Assembly: GCA_022478985.1 (NCBI GenBank)
Contig: JAKSZP010009273.1
Span: 62,001 to 126,000 of the forward strand
Direction of reading: 5' to 3'
DNA: 64,000 nucleotides
Origin: Massospora cicadina
Lineage: Eukaryota > Entomophthoromycota > Entomophthoromycetes > Entomophthorales > Entomophthoraceae
Made by a program: the position numbers and the translations under genes. Below are positions 41,883 through 52,933 of this stretch, one piece after another (within the stretch, counting starts at the first letter, position 1; each line of letters opens with the position of its first letter). The notes beneath the pieces were generated by a model. It did no database searches. It saw nothing but the letters and a program-made list of their open reading frames with translations, and was not told where the DNA came from.

Positions 41883-43900
41883 TAAGGGCATGTTTTCATG
41901 TTTATAGAGTCCATCCTCTTGAGTACTTTTTCCAAATGGTGTAGATAATCCATTAACGTATGGCTGAGCACATTAAAACCGTCCAGATAGACTAGGACGC
42001 AGGATAGCTTGATGTCCAATAAAGTTCTATCCATCGCCTGCTGAAAATCCATAGGTTTGTTACATAAGCTTAAGGCATCCTTGTAGGCTGATACAGACTC
42101 TGTGCCAGATTAAAGCACACTTTTCTTGATCTTCTGGCGGCATATTAAATTTCTAGTACCCAGAGATTAGTTCCATCACTGAGAAGAATTTAGCCCCTCC
42201 TAGCTGATCCAAGATATCATCAATCCTCAGTAAGCGATAGTAACCCTTCATCATAATTTTAATTAACTGATTGTAGTCAGTCACAGCTCTATTTGATCCA
42301 TCTTTTTTTGGCTATCAGTATCAGGATTTCCCATGTACTAGACAAAGGTATGAGAATTCTATGCTCTAACAGCTTTTCACTTTCCTTGGCACCACTGCCT
42401 CATTCACTTGAGATCTCTAAATAAGTCTCATCCTGCTTGGCTCAGCCTCTCCAGTATAGCCCTTTGTAACATGTTCTTTGCTTATCCTAAATCATGTTCA
42501 TCTTCTGCAAAAAATAGTACTTCTCAAAATAAGGCAAATACTTTATTCTGTCATAATTCTTTCAATCATATTAAATGGTTCCTCTCAACTAATGCATGAA
42601 AACTACTGGTAGTTTCCTTGGGTGGCCCCATATCATCAAATTACTAAACTTCTGGAAAAAATGAATCTCCGTCACTGGAATCAACTGTGCAAATGGAGCC
42701 ACATGATGTCACTTGACTTCTATATGGGGTTTTCCTGGATTAGCTATTCAGACGAAACTTTTTATGACTGGGAAGTAAATTCCTGGAGCTATTCAAGGTA
42801 CAAACCTTGATCTTTGTTAAGGAGCTTTGATCACCAAATATATCTGCTACAGGATCATAATGTTAGTCCAGTCTCAACCACTTTCTGGATTTCTGGCAGA
42901 ATGGTCACGACCTCCTTTTCTTGGATGGGAATACTACAGTTTTTCATAAGTTGTTAATGTTCAGACCTTCTTCCCAACTAAATTATACCCACAGGAATAA
43001 TTGTGTCCTTATATACCAAAATTTATGAAGTTATTTCTCTTACTTAGGGGAGCATTATCTTCTGTTGTTAAATCAATGGCAACATCAGGCCCAGAAGTTA
43101 CGGATTATCTTCCTCAAGGTAAAATAATTTACTCCATACTTGCACATGAAGTCATTGCTAATAATAACGTCATATTCCTGGTTAGGTAAAACAATTGCTG
43201 ACACAGAATTGACTATTGATTACAACTTTAGGAACAAGGCACTGTATGTCCTATAGGAAGTAGTTAATTCAAGGCCAGTTGTCCCATACTGCTTCTGATG
43301 TTCCAAATTAAGCTTGATTTTTCAGTCACTTGACCATTTTTAGTAAAAACTATATTTATTTGTTCTCTTCTGTCAAAAATTGCTATTACCAGTACTTAGT
43401 TTACATGAATATCTATATATGTACACTCATAATAATAATAAAAGACTTTGTTTTTCTATATGTATAATGGATTTGTTTGCCAAATTAAGAGTGTGAGTCA
43501 ACTGTGCAGATATATATCAAGGAAATATTATCTAATTATACAAATCAGAATTAATATTGTCACCTTCAAACTTAGCATTTAGTATATTGTTTTCATCTTC
43601 AGTAAGTCAGACTTTTTCTACGATTTTTAGGCATAGGGCGGCCACTTCTTCAAACTTGAGAGCGATCCTCTTCAATTTCATTATAGTTATGCGTTCAAAT
43701 CTTGGTACACCGCCTGATGTAAGGGATCTAGTTCAGGATCTTCTGAAAATAGCTCCAATTTTTATAAACTCTATAAAGGTTTGACAGGGGGAACTTGATT
43801 AAATGCAATTCTATACTGCTCCACGTCTATACTGTAAGAATATTTTCCCTGCACCTCAGAAGTTTCTGCTTTTCCTTTGGTTGCACCAAATTAACTTAAT
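41883..43900 (-). pseudogene. Element D RT N-terminal part, protease and linker
   Basis: Minus strand. RT: YYRLLRIDDILDQLGGAKFF near 42185-42245, EKCAL near 42105-42120, KLSCVLVYLDGFNVLSHTL at 41960-42015, in which the catalytic YLDD is YLDG, then HLEKVL before the break made by element I. Upstream is the linker (42350-43200) and a protease-like AIFDRREQINIVFTKNGQV near 43325-43385 in which D-T-G has become D-R-R. Frames above 60 codons occur only in short stretches. Confidence 0.75.
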
Positions 43901-44330
43901 ATTTTGATCTTCTCTACACAGTTATTTGCAAAATGTCTGTGTTGTACACATTTGTTACAGGTCAGTCATGGCTCATTGGATGGTCTCTGTCCATCAGACA
44001 AGCTGTATTGATCCCCAGATTGCCATATTCTCTAAGTTTATCTAGAAATTTTTTTGATTTTTAATTATAGTTGCCTGATTGTTTGGTTTATAACCCCAGT
44101 TTAGTGCTCCAAAGGTTGACCCTAACCCTTAATTATTCTAAAATCTGTGAAATGGTTTTATTGCTGGTAAGAGCAAAAACTATTGCCCAGTGAAGGTGTA
44201 GGGATCCTGGCTTTCCCCATAATAATGAATTATTTTGAATCGACCCTTTTTTATAAGAAGGAGGAACATCCCTGAGCCCTTCCATTAGAAAGTTTGTCAG
44301 ATTTAGGGCACACCCTTGACTAGTGGCGGG
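43901..44330 (-). pseudogene. Element D nucleocapsid with intact CCHC knuckle
   Basis: On the minus strand C-N-K-C-V-Q-H-R-H-F-A-N-N-C at 43918-43959 is a perfect CX2CX4HX4C zinc knuckle, the only fully intact one in the window. Upstream (43970-44330) is an asparagine-rich, low-complexity Gag segment. Confidence 0.82.
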
Positions 44331-46399
44331 TTTCTGCTGAGGCCTTCAACTCAGCTTTATGACAAGTCAAAGAATGAAGGTGTAGGATTTTGTTAGTAAA
44401 TTCAATTTGTCCAAAGCCTCTGTAATAAAAATTACAATAATCTGCGAGAAATACATGATTTGGAGTATCAAGACTTAAGTCCCAACAGGAAAATCAGCTT
44501 GAAATTAATCCAGCAATAATTCCTCTAAAAGGAAAGAAAATTTTGTTAAGAAATTTGCAAGACACGCTGCCATACTGGAACCCCAATGGGAATTAAAAAT
44601 TTGGCACTAAGAACTGCAAATTGAGGAGCCTACAACGTGCAAGCCAAGCCATGACACAAAAATTCCCGGTGAAATAGGAAAATTTGTGCATCCAGTTGTA
44701 AGATTGTTCCCAAGTCCCTGCCCTTCAATTCTCTTTGTTTAGAAAAACCAGTGCTCTGCTGATGGCAGAGTGCTGGGTTATTTTATACTATCCAATAAAC
44801 CTATAGTTTTGCCAAAATTCTTTGAACATTTTTAACGCTTCAACTAGTCTGCCAATCCTCAAGGAACCACCCCAACTAATAGGGGGTCCACAATTATTTA
44901 TAGAAGTATAGATTGTGGCTGTCACATTGTAATCTCAGCTATTGCCTCTCTCAGCGAGAAACCCTGTGATTCATACCCTTTAAGTTTTGCAAGGTGCCAT
45001 AATCCAAAAAAAATGACTATCAAGAATCTCAAAGTGAGCGGAATGACTAAACGCTCAACCTAATTCATCCAAACTATGAAGAAAATGGAAATGCAAATCT
45101 GGCAGTCGCAGCTTGGGGAGACTCTTCTGAAATTAAACCTAATGTTACAATTGCCACTCCTCAGTGCAAAGTATGCGCTTTAAAAGTATCTGGAGTATAG
45201 CCCAAATTAACTCAAAGAGGGCTGATTGACCCATTACTTAATCCAATTTGCCCCAACCAAGGAGGAAATGGGAACAAAGATTCAGTGGATGCTACTCGAA
45301 GTGAAAATAGATGGGATTTAACACAACGAGAATTATTGCCACATGTTATCAGGTGCATATTCAGTTAAATCAGGAATCCACCAAAATGTAAAACATCAAT
45401 GTATGGCACAATCTCCTCCCGCTGATCTTGGCAGTTTGACCCCTATACTCAAAGCGTGGTCACAATTACTTCCAATGATAAACTTATGGCTAGAGCAGGA
45501 ATGATTTTCATATACTATTACTTTCTGCACCTGTCCATGTGGTTCTTAATTTGCATATTATCAAATCAGCGATGCCTTGCAGACTATGGATTCTTTTATG
45601 GGTATTGTAGTACCCCCAAGAGAAGCTCAATCTTTCTTTGGTACGCCAATTGTCTGACAGAAGGTCTCTATAAGGCTGTAGACGTTATATATGGTGATTA
45701 TGGAGTTAAAATTGCTCATTTCATAAGCTCCTACAAAATCTGTTTTTCTTGGTAAAACCAATTGATGAATTTGCCCACCATTTCATCCATATTGAACTGT
45801 ATGCCTGTGGGGAGTGTCTCTAACTAAATATTAGTAGGTTTTTAGAAAACCATATTAAAACAACTAGTAAGGTGTCAACGCCTTTATAGTAAACAAATAA
45901 ACCCCAGGAAACCCTCAGGAGAAGGTAACCAGTGGGGGTAGCAAATGGTAACATAGGACAAGTAAAATATATAAGCTAGCTTTTTATTATATTAGGAAGA
46001 GATGACTAACAGATAGAATGGTCAGGGAAGAACGCCTATAAGAATAATTTGATAAATAATTTTCAATCAATTTAATGGAGCTTGGAACTAATTGTGGCAA
46101 TAAAATGATACTACCACTGCTGGTGCTCCTACAACTTGAGTATGTGCAAACTTGAGACTTTGATACCAGCTAACATTACCATTTTTAGTTATGATGAATT
46201 TAGTAAATGAATTAATCCGCGTTCTAATCAAATATAATGTACCATCCTCATTTAAATTATGATTGTGAATCTTCATTCCTATCAATGTAACACTTTGGAC
46301 CACATCACGCGATCCCTGTGGATTAACCTGAGCCTGCTTGGCCTTAATCCAGCGTTTATTCACAGTGATCTAAGGTTATGGAAGCCGGCCAACTTGACT
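44331..46399. other. Unresolved segment inside element D gag
   Basis: In the related elements G and H the capsid and the zinc knuckle are about 600 bases apart; here they are about 2.5 kb apart, so roughly 1.8 kb is probably a further insertion. I could not find its borders. It contains a plus-strand frame (45456-45755, 99 codons, aromatic and hydrophobic, with possible membrane segments) and a minus-strand frame (46088-46363, 91 codons) that resemble nothing I recognise. A perfect inverted repeat CTCTGC/GCAGAG occurs at 44754-44770. TGTCAGATTTAGG at 44334 resembles an LTR start. Confidence 0.35.
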
Positions 46400-48115
46400 C
46401 CTCTGGCCTGGCTCATCTTCTCCTTATCCTTACAATCCACTACACAATTATTTCATTTAACCATGGCAATGCCCATAAATTTTTGTTTTGTTTGCCATAT
46501 GTTCTGGACTTCCAAATTGCTTCATTATGGCTTCCTTTGCTTCCTTATAACGCCAGTTTTCCACGTAAAAGTATGGTAGAACGAGATTTTGAAATTCAGT
46601 ATCAAGACAAATCATTATGGTAACAGCTTTCTAATGATTGCTGTAGCCATATAAAGTCACTCTGTTTAACTGGAAGAATGTAGGCACGTTATCCTGATCA
46701 AAAATGGGCAACTTAGGAGCGCTAAATATCTTTAACAATTATTAGGGCAGTATTATAAACTTGTAGGCAAACTAACGTGGGAGTATCTTTTAGGGTCTTT
46801 TCAGGAAGAGCTGCAATTGTGCTTGGCATTTTCCAAATAAATTGATTTGCGTTTTTGGTATTAATTCAGCTTCAGTAACTTCCAATTCCACTTGAACAAC
46901 TTGTCTTTATGACACTCTTCTCAAGTACAATTACACTAGTAGCTTTATTGTATGTCTAACTGTTTGTAGATTTCTCCTCCCAGGTCTTATGCTTCCAATC
47001 ATTTTCCCATATTTGTCAATTATTATCCATTTAACCCTCTAAAGCCATTCTCAATGTTTTACTTCTTTTGGGAGTAGAGTTTCTTTTTTCTATATGTCAA
47101 ATAAATGCTTATACAATTAATGGCTATCTTTCTTATACTTAAACTTCTCACCATCATCTTTGATCATCTTGAATTTTATTGAATTCAACTTGGATTGAGT
47201 TTCTGATTCCAAAGAATTCTATAACTTCCTTCTTCTATGCAAATTCTATCAATTCTGTCCTTTTGTGTTCTCCTTTAATTTTTTAAAGTTCCTCTCAATT
47301 TCAGCAACAATATTCTTAGAATCTCGTCATCCTTGAACCAAATTGAGAATAATAGTATTGATCTATAGTGAAAGCCACCATTAGTTTGGTCACAGCTCAG
47401 GCTCTTTTAATTCAGCGATATTCACTTCCATAACTTGACAATGTTTATTAATATCTACTAACATTGATTATTAAATCCAAGCTAGATAATGATTTCATCA
47501 ACAATACTCTGGAGTTCGGTATTTAAGTCAGCTACTAGATTCTTAGTTTAAGTGTTTGAGTGTTGAACACATTGCAACGTGAAATCAAAACCTACGTGAA
47601 TTTGCTGAAAGCTAGCGTCCAATTGAGGAATTGGATTTTGCTTCTGAGAGCTGCTATTATGTGTATACACAACCAGATCAGAAATTATTGCATGTTGACT
47701 GGCATTTATCATTTTCTGGTAATAAGTTGTATGTACTAGATGATATATTAATATTGCCAATATATCGTAGGTATTCAGAAAGAATATATGAATTCATGTG
47801 TAGAAAGTGCTCAAAGTGTTTTCTTCTTTCCTCTTGATTAATAATATGATGAAATATACAACAGCCTCAATCCAAATTAGAGGGTTAATTTATAATACCT
47901 ACATCAGGGTTTTGCTCACTTTATCTAAATTGTATTTAATTTGCTTTAAGGGTGGCTTATAAAGGGTAACTATCATCTCATTAGCTCTAATATTTGACAG
48001 GTGAATATACTTAGTATCTACCAACATACCAGCCTCTAAGTGGATATTGCTACCCTGGCTGGCAGCCTGAGATCCCTCCTCCTGTCAATTTGTATGTTCC
48101 ATATTAATGTATTAA
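46400..48115 (-). pseudogene. Element D gag, N-terminal and capsid part
   Basis: Minus strand. A glutamine-rich helical region (SSSQKQNPIPQLDASFQQIH) lies at 47593-47660. Capsid-like sequence APKLPIFDQDNVPTFF is at 46670-46718 and AKEAIMKQFGSPEHMANKTK at 46480-46540. This resembles Gag capsids of fungal Ty3/gypsy elements. Stops are frequent between 46720 and 47540. The zinc knuckle lies 2.5 kb further on, beyond the unresolved segment. Confidence 0.6.
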
Positions 48116-48148
48116 ATTTGATTTTCTGATCTTTGTATAAAAAAGACT

Positions 48149-48167
48149 CTCCTGTAGTATCACCACA
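48149..48167 (-). other. Element D primer binding site
   Basis: On the minus strand TGTGGTGATACTACAGGAG follows the 5' LTR end, a variant of the shared primer site. Confidence 0.7.
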
Positions 48168-48894
48168 TGTAAAATCTAGGCTTTACAGGAGCACAAGTTT
48201 GCTCAACTGATGAAAAGTTTAGATATAGACTTCAAAGTGAATTATGATAACTAGTCCAGTAAAGTGCTTAAAATTGAGTGACTTTGACCTCACTCTGGTA
48301 ATTTCTGACAGAAAAGTAAATTTGACCTCACTTGGGGTATTTGACACTTAAAATATAAGCAACTTTAACTTTAAGTAAACTCAATAACCAAGCAATCGTT
48401 TTAAGGTCAATTATGTTATTAGAGATTAGGTATAGTATACAGGGTGAGAGTATTAGAATAGATGTGTATATAACTCGTGGCTATCACAATTATCTTGGCA
48501 CACCTAGATGAAAAAATAAGTATTATTTCAAATTATGGAACTATCTAAGCTGCCTTAGATAATAGCGCGCTAAAACATCTTTCTATTTAGATATCAAATT
48601 GGCTGTTACATCTAATTGATTCACAATATTTAAGTGCCATTTCACAAGTAAACTTACAACATACCACATTGTCAGCAACAGTTCATGACTAACATATCAT
48701 TGTGCTGCCATTTTCTAAATCCTTTAAGATTGATAACTAATAATTAGTTATTATAACCAAACACTTACTTGTAAATAGTAAAAAATTTTAAAGCTTAAAC
48801 TATAAGCTCAATTAAAGTCAAACCAAGTAATGAATATAAATTAAATCTTAATCTATGTCAAGCTGAATAATGTGGTCATATAAAAATTCTCACA
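48168..48894 (-). repeat. Element D 5' LTR
   Basis: 727 bases aligned with 17364-18100, ending AATTCTCACA at the outer border. It adjoins the resumed integrase of element A. Confidence 0.85.
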
Positions 48895-49894
48895 TATTTA
48901 CAAATGTACCAAGAATCAATTCTACTGGGAAAAAATTCTTTACTATGTAGTGGAAGTTTTGGATACCTGAATATCTTGTTAAAACCATTTGCTGCATAAG
49001 GCTAGTACAAGTATCAGCTAATGAAATCTCAGTAGCCATCCCATACCATCAGTTTAGATGTTGCAGTTCCACTCCCCAAACCAACTGGAGGTAATTAATA
49101 TCCTTGTAGGAAATAGATCACTTTACAAAGTGGGTTGAATTAATTGCCTATCTCATGCAAACCGTTAAGGCCATCGCCAACTTTCTATATCTATATATAT
49201 ATATATTTACATAGCATAGTTTCCTCATGTACTACTATGTGATAATAGGAGAAACTTTACTTCAAGAATTATGAAGATCCTATCAACAAACGTGGAGGCA
49301 TAACATCTTTTAACAGCGCCCTACAACTTATTAACAAATCAAAATTTAGAACAAGAAAATAGGACTCTGGTTTTGATAATCAGAAAGGTGGCTAATTTCA
49401 ATCCATTGCACTTGGATCAATACCTCTGAGTTCTCTGATGGCTTAACGGATAAAATATCATTAATTATCATAAATGTCACTGTTTAAGGCTCTATACAGA
49501 AGAGGACCTGGCATTCTGGCCCTATTGCCACGCAAAGTTCCCAACAATAATATCAAAGAACCATAAAAAGTGTTAAGAAGATAAGCACTTAAGACTATTT
49601 TAAATTTGGTCTGATGCAATGACATATCTTAACAAAATGATTATAAGAGAAGGCCAGTCAACAAATGTAACCTGCCAACCTTGACCTGCTATTAAGTTCT
49701 GATTTAGTCTTATACTACCACAACTTTATAGCGCTGCTTGGAAAAAAATTGAACTCCATCTGGGAAAGACCATACGGCATAACCTACAAATGCAGAGATG
49801 AATACTTGATCAAGTCTAGAAACTGGAGTTACAATCAACAGAGTACATAGTAAACTTCAACTAGTAACCCTAACAGATATTCTTGAAGGGGTGA
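48895..49894 (+). pseudogene. Element A integrase, second part
   Basis: Y-K-C-T-K-N-Q-F-Y-W at 48899-48929 aligns with Y-stop-W-I-K-D-R-F-Y-W of element B (9195-9225), so the zinc-binding half on the left (17363) and this part belong to one integrase. EIDHFTKWVELIA is at about 49108-49147, followed by the second active-site region near 49230-49260 and GPF-like sequence near 49770. A (TA)n tract lies at 49187-49212. Stops are frequent. A purine tract GAAGGGGTGA ends at 49894. Confidence 0.78.
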
Positions 49895-50653
49895 TCTTAA
49901 AACTAGGGTTTCAGGCATAATAACAAGAATATCTTTTAAATAAGCCTTCCAAGAGACTTGATGAGTAAGACTACTCAAAAGGTTCTTGCAAAGCCCTCAG
50001 TTTTTTATGGATGAATCAAATAGTAGTGTTGTTCAAAATAAGACTAGTAAATTTCCTCAGGTCAGACTCAAAGATTCAATTTCCTAGGATAAAATACTAA
50101 TTAATTAAATTAACAGAACATAGGGATGTGAAGCAACAGCTCCATTGAATAACTTACAAGGTTACAGATTAAAACAGTAACCTCAAAAGCTCCAGACCCA
50201 AAATTCCCAAATATTGACTTAAATACAAAGTTTAATATGAATGTGTCATTTAGAGTGCATAAGTCAACTATAGATATAGGTTACAAAGGCATTTGTGTAC
50301 CCAGAAGTGGTATCCAATAAAGAGCTTTATTTAGATAGCCTTTAAATAACTATATTGTTCTTTTTCCTTATGTGTATCATATTGTTAGAAAAAGCATATA
50401 AATATCTCCAATCTAATTTCTAATAGTGCTTTGTCTTTTATTCTAACTCCATTTTGGTGACTTTACTTCATTAAGTCCCTTTACCTCTTAACAAAAATCC
50501 AATACATTATATATCAAGACCTTAGTGAGATTTTTCCACCCTGTTTATTATATAGATAAACCACTTTCATATTTCTTATATTTAAAGCAAGCTTTGACTG
50601 TAAGGCTTCTTAAGATTATCACCATTGAGCCTCTCAAAAATGGAAGCCCTACA
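49895..50653 (+). repeat. Element A 3' LTR
   Basis: 759 bases paired with 1726-2487 (762 bases). The end CTTCTT...CACCATTGAGCC...GGAAGCCCTACA corresponds to the end of the 5' LTR before its primer site. Confidence 0.65.
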
Positions 50654-51023
50654 GTCCTATAGGGTTTCAACTACCACTTAAAGTATATTCTGATCGTCAT
50701 TAATATTTCACATAAATCCAGTAACCAAAAAATATATAACTAATATATTATACTTTTTTTTAAATTTATAGATTTTTAAAACCAGAAATGAATAGAAAAT
50801 CTTAGTGCTGTATGTTTTTCCTAAGGTTGACTCACCACATTTACTTTTATTTTGTTAAATAAGACCATGACAGACTAAATTTAACAATATATTATCACTC
50901 AATAATTTGCTACAGAAGAGATGTGATATTATTAGAGAAATATTAATGATTGTAATACCTGTATCTTTTATGATATAAAAAACTTGCAATTATATAGATT
51001 CTGATAAATAACTGTCAGAGTTT
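50654..51023 (-). pseudogene. Element E remnant, right part (gag to protease spacer)
   Basis: Read on the minus strand, the last bases before element A (CTATAGGAC) join to TTAGCCTTATCGCC at 1722 downwards, matching CAAGGAGGCC/TTAGCCTTGTCATC of element B at about 6675-6698. The rest is AT-rich and keeps no frame. It ends at the LTR of element F. Confidence 0.5.
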
Positions 51024-51848
51024 TGGAGAGATAAGAAAATCAAGATTCCATTGAATATAATTTTAATGCACTGGCTCTTTCCAATGAGCCATAAATTAAT
51101 TAAGAATCAGGACTCAAGTCAAAGACCAGATGGTAGATAGGGTTCCCAAGGCCATTCTTATAGTGCATGTACTATAGGCGCTGTGGATGAACACCTTTTG
51201 GAGGACAGTTGCAAGTATGCTTACCACAAGCAACATTCCCTGACTCCAAGACGAGGTGTATAGGGAGGCAATAGCCCTCCCAAACTCACTATAAAAGTCC
51301 ACCTCTTATTTATGAAAGCCAAACATGACCACTGTCAGACCAAATATACCAGTGCAAACCCCAAGAAACAATAATAAAAATATGTAAGACTTTAAGATTA
51401 AGAAATTATGTATATATTTAGGCAGGTCAATAGGAAACGGAACTAAAGAACCTTCAGTTCCCATGTCCCTCTTCTCATAGACCTCTTCTGCAAGAATAGT
51501 TCAGACTCCTCCGTCATGCCTGACGCTATGTCCTTTAGAAAATGCCATAATTAAACTTCCATTGTCCTAGGCCCAATTGAATCTCCTGCAGCCAAGCCTC
51601 CACACCCAAAGCTCAATGTAGTTCTGACTTAAATCCATCTCAAACCTTAAATTCACCCACTTTAACACCACCTGGTTTGACCTCATCCCTGATGCAAGTT
51701 ATAACCGCCGTCCTGCCTCATTATCAACCCCATCCTGGGGCCTAGCCATGACCAATGCTACATCACCTCCTTCTTCCTTCACATCAGCTTGTCTTGTCTT
51801 ATCAAAAACAGGGTGATGTGTTGTTGAGGGAAAACCTCACCCATCACA
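51024..51848 (-). repeat. Element F 3' LTR
   Basis: Aligned with 62795-63619: CACTGGCTCTTT and AATGAGCCAT near 51070, ATAGGCGCTGT near 51175, CTAGGCCCAATTGAATCTCCTG near 51568 and TGTTGAGGGAAAACCTCA near 51822. Divergence is moderate. Confidence 0.88.
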
Positions 51849-52340
51849 TCACCCCCTAGAAAAGAGAACCCTTGTATCTTCCTAAGACACCAGACACAAT
51901 CTCTGGACTTCTGCCACGTGGCCTCCTTGACTGGATGACCCACCCATTGGACCAAGAATGACCAATGACCATGCACCATCTTTTGTGTCCAAGATCCCCT
52001 CTACCTTTTACTCCTCAGCCCCCTCAACTGCAAACAAAGGAGAGGCCCTCTCAGGTGGCTGACTTGAGAATGGTTTGAGCTGCAACACGTGAAGTACTGG
52101 ATGAGCCTGAAATTCCTCTGGAAACTTTAGCGTAAATGCCACCTCATTCATCGCACTCAATATCTGGTATAAGCTCAGCACCACCAGCCCCAACTTCCAG
52201 CTCCTTACAGGAACAACATAGTTTTAAGCGTTTACCAAGACCCAATTGCCTCCTTTGGAAGCGCTCTCCTCTGACTGATGTCTATATGCCTTCCTCTTCT
52301 GAGCTGCAACCACCGCCGCCAGATTCCTTCTCAGAACCCC
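51849..52340 (-). pseudogene. Element F integrase C-terminus and chromodomain
   Basis: Minus strand. LRRNLAAVVAAQKRKAYRHQ (52275-52335) and NWVLV mark the integrase C-terminal region. FPEEFQAHPVLHVLQLKPF at 52080-52140 is the conserved FHPVFHVSxLK-type module. The chromodomain follows at about 51860-52020, with VEGILD, WSFLVQWVGHPVKEATWQ (51915-51970) and the aromatic residues expected for methyl-lysine binding. Chromodomains steer integration to heterochromatin. Frames shift several times. Confidence 0.85.
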
Positions 52341-52918
52341 TGTTATAGTTTTGGTGATATACTTGCTATATGCTGCAAGAGTTTTCGCAGGGTCAAGCCC
52401 ACTGAGCAATTGGACAGACAATGTAAGATCGCCAATCCTTGGAACACACTTAATAAATATAATAAAATATGGAGCAATTTCCCCAACGACACCTCTTTAT
52501 TAAAATTAATATTTAGCAGCAGATACTCTCTGCTTCGCTCTCTCTTCTCTACTAACAATTCTCCTTCCTTCAATTGTTTCATCTCACTTAATATCAGAAA
52601 CTTTGGGAAATAACTTTCACTTGGCTTAGACTATCTGGTTCCACTGTATTATCATTGTCTTTGGCAGAGTATACTATTCTTTTATCCATATTGCCTTAAT
52701 TTGAGGCGATCTACTAAATATTTGTCAAACGTCAACATAGCCTTATCACCTTATCTGGAGGCAATCCAATAATTATTTGTACAAAGCTCAGTATCACCCT
52801 ATCACCTTATTTTGAGGTGATCTCAAAACCATTTCTATATTACTCAGTTCCAGCCAATTTCACTCAATCTGCCGCAGCTATTTGGAGCTTATCATCCAGT
52901 CATATCAGAATCATAACA
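52341..52918 (-). repeat. Element G 3' LTR
   Basis: In plus orientation it runs from TGTTATAGTTTTGG to AATCATAACA and matches 58454-59030. Its minus-strand start ATTCTGATATGACTGGATG is shared with H and I. Confidence 0.92.
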
Positions 52919-52933
52919 CTACCCTCCTTGACT
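52919..52933 (-). other. Element G polypurine tract
   Basis: Minus-strand TCAAGGAGGGTAG borders the 3' LTR. Confidence 0.7.

Larger units (their letters stand above)
17364..48894 (-). mobile_element. Element D: large minus-strand Ty3/gypsy element split by K and I
   Basis: LTRs of 737 and 727 bases (17364-18100 and 48168-48894) align with each other, the left one bordered by a purine tract and the right one by a primer site in minus orientation. They lie exactly at the break in element A's integrase. Its own pol occupies 41883-44300, 26427-28230 and 19800-19913, in minus-strand order zinc knuckle, protease, RT, RNase H, integrase, and gag lies at about 46400-48110. Element I splits the RT, element K splits the integrase C-terminus. 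The target duplication is not convincing (ACGTT against TATTT), probably through age. Confidence 0.8.
1726..50653 (+). mobile_element. Element A: degenerate Ty3/gypsy retrotransposon, split by four insertions
   Basis: The element is defined by an LTR pair of about 760 bases (1726-2487 and 49895-50653), a primer site after the first and a purine tract (GAAGGGGTGA) before the second. Its own sequence occupies 1726-4706 (less a SINE), 10980-13097, 16227-17363 and 48895-50653. Read together these give gag, protease, RT, RNase H and integrase in order, all plus strand and all badly mutated. Element B is its closest relative in the window and serves as the template for recognising each piece. I could not identify a target duplication for A, but the minus-strand pol sequence on its two sides joins up against element B, which supports insertion into E. 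Boundaries are good to perhaps 15 bases. Confidence 0.75.

Noticed and set aside
28226..41887. A target duplication for element I
   Set aside because: GGTGC and TAAGG do not match; the boundaries rest on LTR alignment and D pol continuity.
45456..45755. A multi-pass membrane protein gene
   Set aside because: 99 codons, no recognisable family, no supporting context; the hydrophobic character may come from AT-rich composition.
17359..48899. A target duplication for element D
   Set aside because: ACGTT and TATTT share only the last two bases; insertion is inferred from the interrupted integrase instead.
49187..49212. A meaningful microsatellite or regulatory site
   Set aside because: A short (TA)n tract inside a decayed integrase; common in AT-rich DNA and without further support.
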